Shown: positions 9,024-18,560 of the stretch, one piece after another
Position numbering within the stretch: the first letter of the stretch is position 1
Layout of the letters: the number at the start of each line of letters is the position of its first letter
Assembly (NCBI RefSeq): GCF_004634425.1
Contig: NZ_SBJL01000002.1
Span: forward strand, 620,001 to 684,000
Source of the DNA: Vitreimonas flagellata
GTDB taxonomy: Bacteria; Pseudomonadota; Alphaproteobacteria; Caulobacterales; Aquidulcibacteraceae
Reading direction: 5' to 3'
Length of the DNA stretch: 64,000 bases
Position numbers and translations under genes: made by a program
Notes under the pieces: generated by a model
Told to the model about the DNA's origin: nothing
The model's input: only the letters and a program-made list of their open reading frames with translations
Databases searched by the model: none

Positions 9024-11798
9024 CTACCCAAACGCCCCATAGAAATGCGCGATCCCTACGGTGATGCGCTTTATGGCTTCGTCTATTTCGCGGAGTGGCG
9101 CGGCGATTTCGCGGGCGATTTCGGGGTAGCCGGCTTCGCCTGTGGCTTCGCCGGGTTCGGCGAGGCGCGCGAACGCGGCGGGCGTTTCGCTGGTGGTGGG
9201 AAAGATTTCCGCGAGCGCATCGGCAACCTTGGCAAAGCGTAGATCGAGGGCGAGATCGATCAGGGTTTCGCGACTGATGTCGTGGCGCGGCGAGAATTGC
9301 GGAATGGCGCCGGCGAGCGTGAAGCCGCGTACGATCAAAACCATGCGGATGGCGTGCAAGACGTAGAGGTTCGCGTCGAAACCGGAATCGCCGGTCGAGG
9401 ATTGCGTGAGCTCACGACAGACGGAATCGAAACGGCGACGATCGCTGGAAAGCAGATTGGCGAGGCGATCGATGGACACATCGAGGCCGTGTTCGTCGAG
9501 GCGTTCGGCGATGCGGAGCGCGGTGTCCGACGCGCGATCGTCGTCGCTACGCGCGGCGCGGATGGTCCAGAAACCCGGACTATAAAGATTGGCGTAGGTG
9601 CGCAGAATCGAGAGCGAGGTGAGCTTGCGCGACGCGCCGGCCATGTGCAGCAATTGCCGCAGGCGCGGCGAGCCCTTCACGTGCGCGATGAAGCGATCCG
9701 GCTCGCGGCTCGCCACGTGGCCCCAGCCGCCGGAGACATTCGCGGGCGCTGCGAGCTGCTGCAGGATCGCGTTGTGCGGGATGGCGCGGAGCGAACGCGC
9801 CGCGTCGCCTTTTGACGTGCCGCTCTGGCGCCGCGTTTTGCGTGAGCCTGTGGTCGGCAAGAGATTGAGGCCGAAGGCGCCGAGCACGGATTGATAATGA
9901 CGCTCCGCGAAGAGCTCTTCCTGCCAACCCTTGATGGCGCGGTAGATGTCCCACGAGAAATTAATGTCGGCGTAGAAGGCGTCGTTGTTGTCAAGCGCGG
10001 GCGTTTGGAACGCCCATGACGCGATCGCGCGCAACGTGGCTTCGGCGAGATGTGGCGTTTGGAAATGCAAATAGCCGTCGCCGCCTTGGAAACTGATCTC
10101 TGCATGCGTCGGCGCTTGGTCACGCGCGAAGCGGGCGCGGACCCACGGCGTCAGCACGTGATCCAAGCGCTGCTGCATGGAGCCCGGATAAGCGCCCCGC
10201 CCCATCGACTCGCCGTGCGTGTTGAAAATCACGACCTCAACATCGCGCACGCTACGGCGCGCAAGCGCACGGGAAAGCAGCACGTGCAGACGCTCAATCG
10301 CCATGTCGGCGGAGATTTGCCCCATGAAACGGCCGCTGTCGGAAAAGCCGTACTGCACACACAAGCGACCGCGCTTGCGGATGTAAGCGAGATATTCCGG
10401 TTCATCGAGCAGGCGCTCCATGAAGCGGCCGCCGCGTTCGAGCACGTCCGGCGTTTCGAACAGCGGCGAAATATCAAGGCGGTCGTACACGCCGTAGAGG
10501 CGCGCCAGATAGATCGCGCCCATGATCGTGGCCGGGCTTTCGATCTCGGCGATGAGGAAGCGGATCGGCGTGTCGGCATCGACGTGCTTCAAGATTTCCG
10601 CGCACAACATCAGCTGACGCCGCGCAGTCATGCGCTCTTGGAAGATCGAACCGAAATTGACGGCCTGGCGCTTGGCGTGCGCGGCGCGCTCGGCGGCGGC
10701 GGTGACAGCGCGGCGATCGAAGAAATCGGCCGTTTCGCTCAAGCCCAAATCAGCCTGCACGGCGGAGCGGACTTGTGAGGCGTTCACGCGCAGATGGATG
10801 CGCGCGACGCCGAGGCCACAGGCATCCATCTCGGCGCGGATGACGCAGAGCGCTTTCTTACGACCCTCATCCTTCTCGCCCGCGATCAGCGCCTCGAGCA
10901 CTTCGAGATCGGGCGCGAGGCTGGTGTAGCGATCCTTGCCCGGCGCGGTCAGCCGGTTCGCGGCGGCCACGATTTGGTCGGGATCGTCGAGATCGCCGGC
11001 GAACAAAGCGGCTTGCGCTTCGGTCTCTTTGCCCGCGCGGCTGAGGCAATCGGCCAGCGCGCCAGCGCTCACCTGCCCCAAAGCCTCGGCGTAATGGGCG
11101 AGCTGGCGGGCTTTCTCTTCCAGGCGGAAGCGGATGGTTTGGGCCCAATGGATGTCGGTGCGGCCATCGAGGTCGTAGCCGACCCAGGTGGAGAGCAAGA
11201 GCGGCGCGGGGCGGATGGTCCACCAGGGGCCGTCGACGTTCGCCGCCAGCCAGTCGAACAAAGCCGCCGAAAGCGCGCGAAGCGCAGCTTGGGCGCGGAT
11301 GATCGCGGCGCCGGCGTCGGCGTGTTCGTCGGCCAGAGTAATCACGGCGTCCGGCGCGTGCTGGAGCGGCGCGATGTCGGCTGCCTCGCCACTGGCCAGC
11401 GCGCCCAGCGCATCGCGCATGGGCCGGGAGAGCGCAAACGTCGGGTGGGCGGTGAACACCACGCCGGCGCGGCGGGTTTCGAGGGCCGCCTTTATTTCCT
11501 CAAACGACTTTCCCTTCAGCGGATCGAGCGCCCGGCTGACGACCGTCGTCCAATCCCCGTCCGGTTTGGAGGCCCCCAAGCGTGCGGCACGATCGCGGAG
11601 GGCGGCATCGCTGATGCGTTTGACGAGAGCATCGAGCCCGGCGCTATCGGCGTCCGAGCGGTCGAGCATATCGAGCGCGAGTTGGCGTACGCCGGTGGCC
11701 ATCGGATCGCGCAAGGCGGACGCATTGTATTCGGCCAGACGCCCCAAGCACCATTGGTGCAGCGCCGCCGCGCCATCCTTATCCTTGGCCTTCGCCAT
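9024..11798 (-). CDS. ppc: Divergent phosphoenolpyruvate carboxylase family protein
   Basis: 924-aa PEPC-family protein; PEPC fixes bicarbonate onto PEP to replenish oxaloacetate. The start ATG at 11798 has a good ribosome site (GGGAG, 9 nt upstream); the longer frame to 11912 is not favoured. The first catalytic motif FTAHPT is intact (His118). The second and third signatures are changed: canonical YSDSxKD reads FSDSGRF (485-491), and canonical FHGRGGxxGRGG reads FNTHGESMGRGA (525-536). The final Arg equivalent is kept, but the catalytic His and first Arg become Asn and His. The C-terminal RNTG that helps bind inhibitory aspartate is replaced by YGAFG. It may be an active but unregulated clade or a family member with altered chemistry. 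Confidence 0.8.
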   Translation of the reverse strand: MAKAKDKDGAAALHQWCLGRLAEYNASALRDPMATGVRQLALDMLDRSDADSAGLDALVKRISDAALRDRAARLGASKPDGDWTTVVSRALDPLKGKSFEEIKAALETRRAGVVFTAHPTFALSRPMRDALGALASGEAADIAPLQHAPDAVITLADEHADAGAAIIRAQAALRALSAALFDWLAANVDGPWWTIRPAPLLLSTWVGYDLDGRTDIHWAQTIRFRLEEKARQLAHYAEALGQVSAGALADCLSRAGKETEAQAALFAGDLDDPDQIVAAANRLTAPGKDRYTSLAPDLEVLEALIAGEKDEGRKKALCVIRAEMDACGLGVARIHLRVNASQVRSAVQADLGLSETADFFDRRAVTAAAERAAHAKRQAVNFGSIFQERMTARRQLMLCAEILKHVDADTPIRFLIAEIESPATIMGAIYLARLYGVYDRLDISPLFETPDVLERGGRFMERLLDEPEYLAYIRKRGRLCVQYGFSDSGRFMGQISADMAIERLHVLLSRALARRSVRDVEVVIFNTHGESMGRGAYPGSMQQRLDHVLTPWVRARFARDQAPTHAEISFQGGDGYLHFQTPHLAEATLRAIASWAFQTPALDNNDAFYADINFSWDIYRAIKGWQEELFAERHYQSVLGAFGLNLLPTTGSRKTRRQSGTSKGDAARSLRAIPHNAILQQLAAPANVSGGWGHVASREPDRFIAHVKGSPRLRQLLHMAGASRKLTSLSILRTYANLYSPGFWTIRAARSDDDRASDTALRIAERLDEHGLDVSIDRLANLLSSDRRRFDSVCRELTQSSTGDSGFDANLYVLHAIRMVLIVRGFTLAGAIPQFSPRHDISRETLIDLALDLRFAKVADALAEIFPTTSETPAAFARLAEPGEATGEAGYPEIAREIAAPLREIDEAIKRITVGIAHFYGAFG

Positions 11799-12006
11799 AT
11801 TCTTTGCTCCCACGCAGCAGAAGCATAGCGCAACGCGAAGCCACAAGCGCCGACCAATCGCGCAAGGCTGCCATTCCGCGTGTGCCCACTCGCGCGTCGT
11901 GCGCGCCTGCAAAAAGTGCGCGTTTTAACTGCTTGCTTACCAAAAAGCTGCGCGCGGAGCGGTAACGGAAACTACTCGGCAACACATTCACCGTAAACGT
12001 GGCTCG

Positions 12007-12041
12007 CTTACGTCCGAGAGCAGAAGCGCTCGGAGTGTAAG
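12007..12041. promoter_or_regulatory. Inverted repeat upstream of the repeat-protein gene
   Basis: CTTACGTCCGAG and CTCGGAGTGTAAG are complementary apart from a one-base bulge and one mismatch, with a 10-nt loop. The element lies 44 nt before the repeat-protein start codon and could be an operator or a 5'-UTR hairpin. The rest of the 287-nt divergent region holds the promoters of ppc and the repeat protein. An AGGA ribosome site lies at 12073-12076. Confidence 0.55.
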
Positions 12042-12085
12042 TGGGTCGATCGAATGTCGACTCTTAACGACCAGGATGGTCCGGA

Positions 12086-15000
12086 ATGTCGATCACGGGT
12101 TTGTCGCCCGCGCAGATTAGCGCGCTTTCTGTCACGGCCATTCAAGGGCTGTCGACGACTGTCATATCGCAGCTGGCGGCCACACAGGTCGCGGCGATCA
12201 GCGCAACCGGCATTGCGGCCCTCAATAACACGCAGGTTACAGCGCTTAGCACGACGCAAGTCCGCGCGCTGACGACCACGCAAGTCCCGAATTTCTCAAG
12301 CGATGTGACGTTCTCCTCGGCGCAGCTCCTGGCGCTCTCGGCCAACCAGCTTGGCGTGATGACGACGACGCAGGTCGCCAATTTCAACACGACCGCCATC
12401 AGCGGCTTCACCACGGGCCAAGTGCAAGCGCTTTCGGCCACGAACATCTCGGCGCTGGATTCCACGCAAGCGGCGGCGCTGCGCACCACGCAAATTTCCG
12501 CGCTTAGCACCACGCAAGTCGCCGGCCTCTCCGCCACCGACATCGAAGAGCTCACCTCGACGCAAGCCCGCGCCTTCACGGCCACGCAAATCGCCCGCCT
12601 GACGACCGAAGCGGTCGCGGCGTTCGACGCAACGACCGCGGCTTCGCTCACGGTGACGCAAGTCAAGGCGCTGACGACGACGCAAATCGATTCGCTGGAT
12701 ACCGCCGATATCGCCGAATTCTCGTCGACGCAGCTCGCCAGCATGTCGACGACGCAAGTGCGCGCGATCAACGAAACGAATTTCGCCGCCCTGACCGAAA
12801 CCCAAGTCGGCGCGCTGACGGTCACGCAATTGCAATCGGTTACGGACACGCAGCTGGCCGCGCTCACGGACACGCAAGTGGCCGCGATGTCGACCACGCA
12901 AGTGAGTTCGATCAAGGCCAGCCAATTGGCGGCGTTGAGCGCCTCTGACATGGTCGAGCTGACCAGCACGCAATTGGCCGCGCTTTCGACCAGCCAAGTG
13001 CGCGCGCTCACGGAAACGAGCTTCAGCGCGCTGGCGGATACGCAAATCGCTGCCCTTGGCGCGACGCTCGTCCAATCGATCTCGACCACGACATTGACGG
13101 CGCTGGCTGACACGCAGGTCGCGGCTTTCACCACCACGCAGATCGCCGCGCTTTCGACCGCACAGGCGCGCGTGCTGAACGAGACCAATATCGGCGCGAT
13201 GTCCGAAACGCAGGTCGCGGCCTTCACCGGAGCGCAATTGCAGGCGTTGACGGCAACGGCGCTCTCGGCGCTGGCGGAAACGCAAGTGGCGGCGATGAGC
13301 ACGACGCAAGTTGCGTCGCTCAAGTCGAACCAACTCACTGCGCTCAACGAAACCGACATCGCGGAATTCGCAGCGACCCAGATTGCCGCGCTCACGACCT
13401 CCCAGCTGCGCGGCCTCACCGCCACCAGCATTGGCGCGCTGACGGACACGCAAGTCGCCGCCTTCACGACGACGCAAATTCAGTCGCTGACCACCACGCA
13501 AGTGGGTGCGTTCGATGAGACGCAATTCGGCGCGCTCACCACCACGCAAGTCGCCGCCTTCACCGGCTCGCAACTGCGCGGCCTGAACGCGACGACGGTG
13601 GGCTCGCTCGCCGACACCCAGATCGCCGCCTTCTCAGCCACGCAGATCGCCGCCCTTTCCGACACAGGCCTGGCGGCGTTCGACGCCACACAGATCGGCG
13701 CGATGAGCACGACACAAGTGGCCGCGCTCACCCGCAACCAAGTCGCGGCGATGAGCACGACCACACTGTCGCTGTTCGAAGGCACGCAGGTCGCCGCGTT
13801 CACGGAAACGCAAATGCGCGCGTTGACGGCGACGCAGCTCGGCACACTGGACGCCACGGATGTGGCGGAGTTCACCACGACGCAATTGGCGGCTTTGGCC
13901 TCCACGCAGGTCGCTGCTCTGACCTCGACCAATATGGCGTCGCTGGCGGAAACGCAGATCGCGGCCTTCACGGCCACGCAGGTCAAGTCGTTCTCGTCCA
14001 CGAATCTCGCCGCCCTCGCCGACACACAAATCGCGGCGTTCACGACCACGCAGATCGCCGCACTTGGAGCGACCCAAGTCTCTGGCCTGGGCGCAACGAA
14101 TATCGCCGCCTTGACCGAAACGCAGATCGGCGCCCTCAACGCAACCAATATCGCAGCGCTCTCGACCACGGCGGTGTCGGCCTTTGACTCCGCTCAGTTC
14201 GGCGCACTCAACACCACGCAGGTTCGCGCGCTGACCAGCACGCAGGTGGCCGCGCTCGACGAGACCGACGTCAGCGAATTCACCACGACCCAGATCGCCG
14301 CTCTCACCGCCACGCAGGTCACGAACCTGACCGGCACGGTCGTGGAAGCCCTCGCGGACACGCAAATCGCGGCGCTGACCACGGCGCAAGTTCAAGCCTT
14401 GAAGGCGACCAACATCGCCGCCATGGCTGACACGCAGATCGCCGCCTTCGCCGCCACGCAGATCGCGGCGATGACGGCGAGCCAAATCGCGGGCCTCGAC
14501 ACCACGAACCTCGACGCCTTCACCGAGACGCAAATCGGCGCACTGACGACGACGCAACTCGCCCTGCTCTCCAGCACCAATCTCTCGAGCCTCGCCGATT
14601 CGCAGATCGCCGCGCTCTCGACCACGCAGATCAAGTCGTTCGTTGCAACTCAGCTCGCCGGTTTGGACGAGACCGATATGGCTGAGTTCACCGAAACGCA
14701 GATCGGCGCGCTGACGGCAAGCCAAGTTCAAGCGCTTTCGAGTACGAATTTCGCGGCGCTGGCCGATAGCCAAGTCGCAGCGCTGACGACGACGCAACTC
14801 GCGGCCGTCTCGGCCACCAATATCGGCGCGATGACCGAAACGCAGGTCGCGGCCTTCACGACCACGCAGATCGCCTCGCTCTCGACCAGCCAAGTGCGCG
14901 CTTTCAACGCGACCAACCTCTCGGCCCTCGATGCGGATCAAACCGCAGCGCTGACGGCGACGCAGGTTGCTTCGCTGACGACGACCCAGTTGGCCGACCT

Positions 15001-18000
15001 CGAATCCACCGACATCGGGGAGCTGACGGGCGCGCAATTGGCGGCGCTTTCGGCGACGCAAGTGAAGGGTCTGACCAGCACCCTGCTGACCACGCTCACG
15101 GAAACGCAAGTCGCCGCCTTCACCGCGACGCAAGTCCAGGCGATCACCACCACCAATGTCGCTGAACTCGCCGAAACGCAGATCGCGGCGCTGACGACCA
15201 CGCAAGTCGGCGCGCTTACGGCCTCGCAGCTGAAGGTGCTCGACGAAACGAATTTGGCTGCACTCGACGCGACGCAATTCGCGGCGATCAGCGCCACGCA
15301 GATCAAGTCCTTTACGACCACGCAGATCGCCGGCCTCGACGCCTCGAACCTGGCGGAACTGACGACCACGCAAATCGGCGCCCTGGCGACGACGCAGGTC
15401 TCGGCCATCGAAGCCACCAGCTTGGCCGACCTCACTGAAACTCAGGTCGCAGCCTTCAGCGGCACGCTCATCGCGCGTCTGACGACCGAGGCGCTCAACG
15501 CCCTCGACGCCACGCAATTCAACGCGCTCAACGCCACGCAGATCGCCAATTTGACCACGACGCAAATTGCGTCGCTCGACTCGACCGATCTCGGCGAATT
15601 CACGACGACGCAGATCGGCGCGCTGACCAAGCGTCAGATCGAATCGCTTACGGATACGGCGCTGACCGGCCTGGCCGACACACAAGTGGCCGCCTTCACC
15701 GCGACGCAAATCCAATCTTTCACGGCGACCACCCTCTCCGCACTCGACGCGGCGCAGGCTGGCGCGCTGACCACGACGCAGATCGCGGCTCTGAAGACGA
15801 CGCAGGTCACAAGCTTCAACGCCACCGACATGGCCGAATTCTCCACGACGCAAGTCGCGGCATTCACGGCCTCGCAAATTTCGAAACTCACGGATGAAGC
15901 GGTCGCGGCTCTTGACGCGGCGCAAGTCGGCGCCCTCAACACCACGCAGGTGCGCGCGCTGACCACCACGCAGATCGCGGCGCTCGAAGCAACCGACGTT
16001 GCCGAATTGAGCACAACGCAAATCGCGGCGATGCACACGACGCAGATCGGCGCGCTGACGGCGACGAACATCACCGAGCTGGCCGACACGCAGGTCGCGG
16101 CGCTCACGGCGACGCAAGTCTCGGCGCTCTCCAGCACGATCATCAACGCGCTGGCGGATACGCAGATCGCCGCTTTCACCACCACACAGATTGGCGCACT
16201 CACCGCGCTGCAAGCGGCAAGCCTGACCGAAACCAGCATCGGCGCGCTGACGGAAACGCAAGCAGCGGCGATGAACGCGACGCAGCTCGCGGCCCTCACC
16301 TCGACGGCGGCGGCGGCGTTCGAACAAACGCACATTGCAGCGATGAACACGACGCAAGTGCGCGCGTTCTCGACGACGCAAGTGGCCGCCTTCGACGAAA
16401 CCGACATCGGCGAGTTCACCGAGACGCAAATTGGCGCGCTGACGACCACGCAAGTTCAGTCGCTGAGCTCCACCAATTTGGCCGCGCTCGCCGAATCGCA
16501 AGTGGCTGCGCTGACAGCAGCGCAGCTCGGCGCGATCACGTCGACGAATTTCGGCGCCATGACCGAAACGCAGATGTCGGCGCTGACGACCACGCAGGTC
16601 GCCGCGCTCTCCACCAGCCAATTGCAGGCGATGGACGCCACCAACCTCTCAGCGCTCGACGCCACGCAAGTTGCGGCCCTGACCACGACGCAGGTGTCCG
16701 CGCTCAGCACGACGCAACTCGGCGATCTGACGGCCGGCGACGTCGCGGAGTTCGGCGTCACGCAAATCGCGGCGCTGACGGCCACGCAAGTGCGCGGTCT
16801 GACCGAAACGAACATCGGCGACCTGGCCGACACCCAGATCGCGGCGCTCACCGCGACGCAGGTTCAAGCGCTCTCCGCCACCAACGCGTCGGCCCTGGCT
16901 GACACGCAGGTCGCGGCCCTCACCACGACCCAAGTCTCGGCCCTCACGACGACGCAATTGGCGGCGCTCAACGAGACCGACATCACCGAGTTCAACGAGA
17001 CGCAGATCGGCGCGCTGACGACCACGCAGGTCAAGGCGCTGGTCGATACGCAACTCGGCGCACTGGTCGACACGCAAGTTGCGGCGATGACTGCGGCACA
17101 GCTGCAGTCGATCTCCACCACCCGCCTCGCCGCCTTCGACGAGACGCAAATGGCGGCGATGACCACGACGCAAGTGGCCGCACTCACCACCTCGCAGGTG
17201 AAGGCGCTCTCGACCACGAACCTCAGCGCCTTTGACGCCACGCAGGTCGCGGCGATGACGAATTCGCAAGTTGCAGCACTTACGACGACGCAGCTCAACG
17301 CGCTCGACACGTCGGACATGGCGGAATTCACCACAACGCAAATCGCCGGCATGGCGACGACGCAGGTGCGCGACCTTTCCGCCACGAATTTCGCAGCGCT
17401 GACCGACACGCAAGTCGCGGCGCTCACGGCGACGCAGGTGAAGGCGATGACGGCGACCAACGTGGCCGGCCTCTCCGACACGCAAGTGGCTGCGCTGACG
17501 ACGACGCAAGTCGCTTCGCTCACCACCTCGCAGATCGCGGGCCTGCAAGCCGGCGACATCGCCGAGTTCAGCACCACGCAAGTCGCGGCGATGACCACGA
17601 CGCAGGTGAAGGCGCTCTCGACCACGAACCTGCAAGCGCTCTCGGACGCCCAGATCGCGGCCATGAGCATCGCGCAACTGCAATCGATCGCCACAACGGC
17701 GGTCGGTTCGCTGACCGAAACCCAAATCGCGGCGCTCACGCTCAGCCAAGTCGGCGGCTTGAGTGCGGCGCAGGTCTCAGCCTTCTCGACCACGAATCTG
17801 AACGCTCTCGACGCGACGCAAGTCGGCGCGCTGACGACCACGCAGGTCAAGGCGCTGACGGCGACGCAGATCGATGCGCTCGGCGCCACCGATCTCGCCG
17901 AGTTCAGCACCACGCAGCTGCAGGCGATGAGCTCGACGCAGATCGCGGCCTTCACGGCGACCAACATCGCCTCGCTGGCCGACACCCAGATCGCCTCGCT

Positions 18001-18400
18001 GGCTTCGACGCAACTCTCCCGCATCTCGACGGAAGCGTTCGCAGCACTCGACGCCGCGCAGGTGGCCACGCTCACGACCACGCAAGTCCGCACGCTGGCG
18101 ACCACGCAGATTGCAGCGCTCGTCGCCTCCGATATAGCGGAGTTCGCCGATACACAGATCGCGGCGATGACGGTGACGCAGGTTCAGGCGCTCTCGACCA
18201 CGGTGATCGCGGATATCGAATCGGCGCAGCTGGCCGCGCTCGACATCACGCAAGTCGCCGCGCTCTCGACCACGCAGCTTGATCACCTCTCGACGACAAA
18301 CATTTCAGCGATGACGACGACGCAGGTCTATGCCTTCACCTCGACGCAGGTGGCGAGCCTGGATGCGGCGCAGATCGAAGCTTACCTGGCCGTCGCCTAA
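12086..18400 (+). CDS. Giant octapeptide-repeat protein, 2104 aa
   Basis: No family assigned. The whole protein is an 8-residue tandem repeat with consensus T-Q-[VIL]-A-A-[LFM]-[TS]-[TASED]. Reading octads from the N-terminus gives 9 units, one 6-residue unit (DVTFSS, residues 73-78), then 252 octads and a 10-residue end (AQIEAYLAVA) with no further register break. About every third or fourth octad is a marker without Gln, often TNxxALxE/D. Nineteen markers read as [TSAG]-[DN]-x-x-E-[FL], the first at residue 151 and the last at 2015. No Cys or Trp, very few Pro, His or Tyr; rich in Thr/Ser/Ala and net acidic. There is no N-terminal signal peptide, so if exported it would need a type I-like or other non-Sec route. 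A TPR/GT41 glycosyltransferase follows on the same strand. A surface or structural solenoid is the likeliest role; this is inference. Confidence 0.93.
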   Translation: MSITGLSPAQISALSVTAIQGLSTTVISQLAATQVAAISATGIAALNNTQVTALSTTQVRALTTTQVPNFSSDVTFSSAQLLALSANQLGVMTTTQVANFNTTAISGFTTGQVQALSATNISALDSTQAAALRTTQISALSTTQVAGLSATDIEELTSTQARAFTATQIARLTTEAVAAFDATTAASLTVTQVKALTTTQIDSLDTADIAEFSSTQLASMSTTQVRAINETNFAALTETQVGALTVTQLQSVTDTQLAALTDTQVAAMSTTQVSSIKASQLAALSASDMVELTSTQLAALSTSQVRALTETSFSALADTQIAALGATLVQSISTTTLTALADTQVAAFTTTQIAALSTAQARVLNETNIGAMSETQVAAFTGAQLQALTATALSALAETQVAAMSTTQVASLKSNQLTALNETDIAEFAATQIAALTTSQLRGLTATSIGALTDTQVAAFTTTQIQSLTTTQVGAFDETQFGALTTTQVAAFTGSQLRGLNATTVGSLADTQIAAFSATQIAALSDTGLAAFDATQIGAMSTTQVAALTRNQVAAMSTTTLSLFEGTQVAAFTETQMRALTATQLGTLDATDVAEFTTTQLAALASTQVAALTSTNMASLAETQIAAFTATQVKSFSSTNLAALADTQIAAFTTTQIAALGATQVSGLGATNIAALTETQIGALNATNIAALSTTAVSAFDSAQFGALNTTQVRALTSTQVAALDETDVSEFTTTQIAALTATQVTNLTGTVVEALADTQIAALTTAQVQALKATNIAAMADTQIAAFAATQIAAMTASQIAGLDTTNLDAFTETQIGALTTTQLALLSSTNLSSLADSQIAALSTTQIKSFVATQLAGLDETDMAEFTETQIGALTASQVQALSSTNFAALADSQVAALTTTQLAAVSATNIGAMTETQVAAFTTTQIASLSTSQVRAFNATNLSALDADQTAALTATQVASLTTTQLADLESTDIGELTGAQLAALSATQVKGLTSTLLTTLTETQVAAFTATQVQAITTTNVAELAETQIAALTTTQVGALTASQLKVLDETNLAALDATQFAAISATQIKSFTTTQIAGLDASNLAELTTTQIGALATTQVSAIEATSLADLTETQVAAFSGTLIARLTTEALNALDATQFNALNATQIANLTTTQIASLDSTDLGEFTTTQIGALTKRQIESLTDTALTGLADTQVAAFTATQIQSFTATTLSALDAAQAGALTTTQIAALKTTQVTSFNATDMAEFSTTQVAAFTASQISKLTDEAVAALDAAQVGALNTTQVRALTTTQIAALEATDVAELSTTQIAAMHTTQIGALTATNITELADTQVAALTATQVSALSSTIINALADTQIAAFTTTQIGALTALQAASLTETSIGALTETQAAAMNATQLAALTSTAAAAFEQTHIAAMNTTQVRAFSTTQVAAFDETDIGEFTETQIGALTTTQVQSLSSTNLAALAESQVAALTAAQLGAITSTNFGAMTETQMSALTTTQVAALSTSQLQAMDATNLSALDATQVAALTTTQVSALSTTQLGDLTAGDVAEFGVTQIAALTATQVRGLTETNIGDLADTQIAALTATQVQALSATNASALADTQVAALTTTQVSALTTTQLAALNETDITEFNETQIGALTTTQVKALVDTQLGALVDTQVAAMTAAQLQSISTTRLAAFDETQMAAMTTTQVAALTTSQVKALSTTNLSAFDATQVAAMTNSQVAALTTTQLNALDTSDMAEFTTTQIAGMATTQVRDLSATNFAALTDTQVAALTATQVKAMTATNVAGLSDTQVAALTTTQVASLTTSQIAGLQAGDIAEFSTTQVAAMTTTQVKALSTTNLQALSDAQIAAMSIAQLQSIATTAVGSLTETQIAALTLSQVGGLSAAQVSAFSTTNLNALDATQVGALTTTQVKALTATQIDALGATDLAEFSTTQLQAMSSTQIAAFTATNIASLADTQIASLASTQLSRISTEAFAALDAAQVATLTTTQVRTLATTQIAALVASDIAEFADTQIAAMTVTQVQALSTTVIADIESAQLAALDITQVAALSTTQLDHLSTTNISAMTTTQVYAFTSTQVASLDAAQIEAYLAVA
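12320..18391 (+). repeat. 24-bp coding tandem repeat array
   Basis: About 250 tandem 24-bp units, each encoding one octad (typical core ACGCAAGTCGCGGCGCTGAC). Units differ at synonymous and non-synonymous sites, so the array is diversified rather than freshly amplified, yet every insertion or deletion has been a multiple of 24 bp. Some longer near-copies exist, for example the same 31 bp at 17193-17223 and 17601-17631, exactly 408 bp (17 octads) apart. Confidence 0.93.
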
Positions 18401-18420
18401 GGCGGACGCAAAAGGTTAAC

Positions 18421-18453
18421 GGTCGCCCGGCCGCGCAAGCGCGCCGGGCGACC
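18421..18453 (+). terminator. GC-rich hairpin after the repeat-protein gene
   Basis: Perfect 11-bp stem GGTCGCCCGGC / GCCGGGCGACC around an 11-nt loop, 21 nt after the stop codon. A weak T stretch (TTTT at 18465) follows about 12 nt later, so it is a probable partial terminator between the repeat protein and the glycosyltransferase. Confidence 0.65.
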
Positions 18454-18560
18454 TCCTATTAAGGTTTTGAAAACGCAAATCGCCGGAGCTTCGCGCCCGC
18501 GCGGGCGTGCGCCGCCGGGATTGCCCAGGCGTGCGACGGCTCCGCCGAGAGCCGGATTCC

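Noticed and set aside
8874-9242. A 122-codon frame across the tRNA-Ser region.
   Set aside because: It translates the tRNA itself; the tRNA cloverleaf is clear.
13634-16621. A 995-codon open frame, and others of 229-441 codons, on the minus strand across the repeat gene.
   Set aside because: A 24-bp periodic sequence lacking stops in one unit stays open in several frames; these are mirror products (Arg/Gly-rich or Val/Cys-rich) of the real plus-strand gene.
12320-18391. Regular short repeats that could suggest a CRISPR array.
   Set aside because: The repeats are directly tandem with no spacers, 24 bp, and coding; no cas genes are present.
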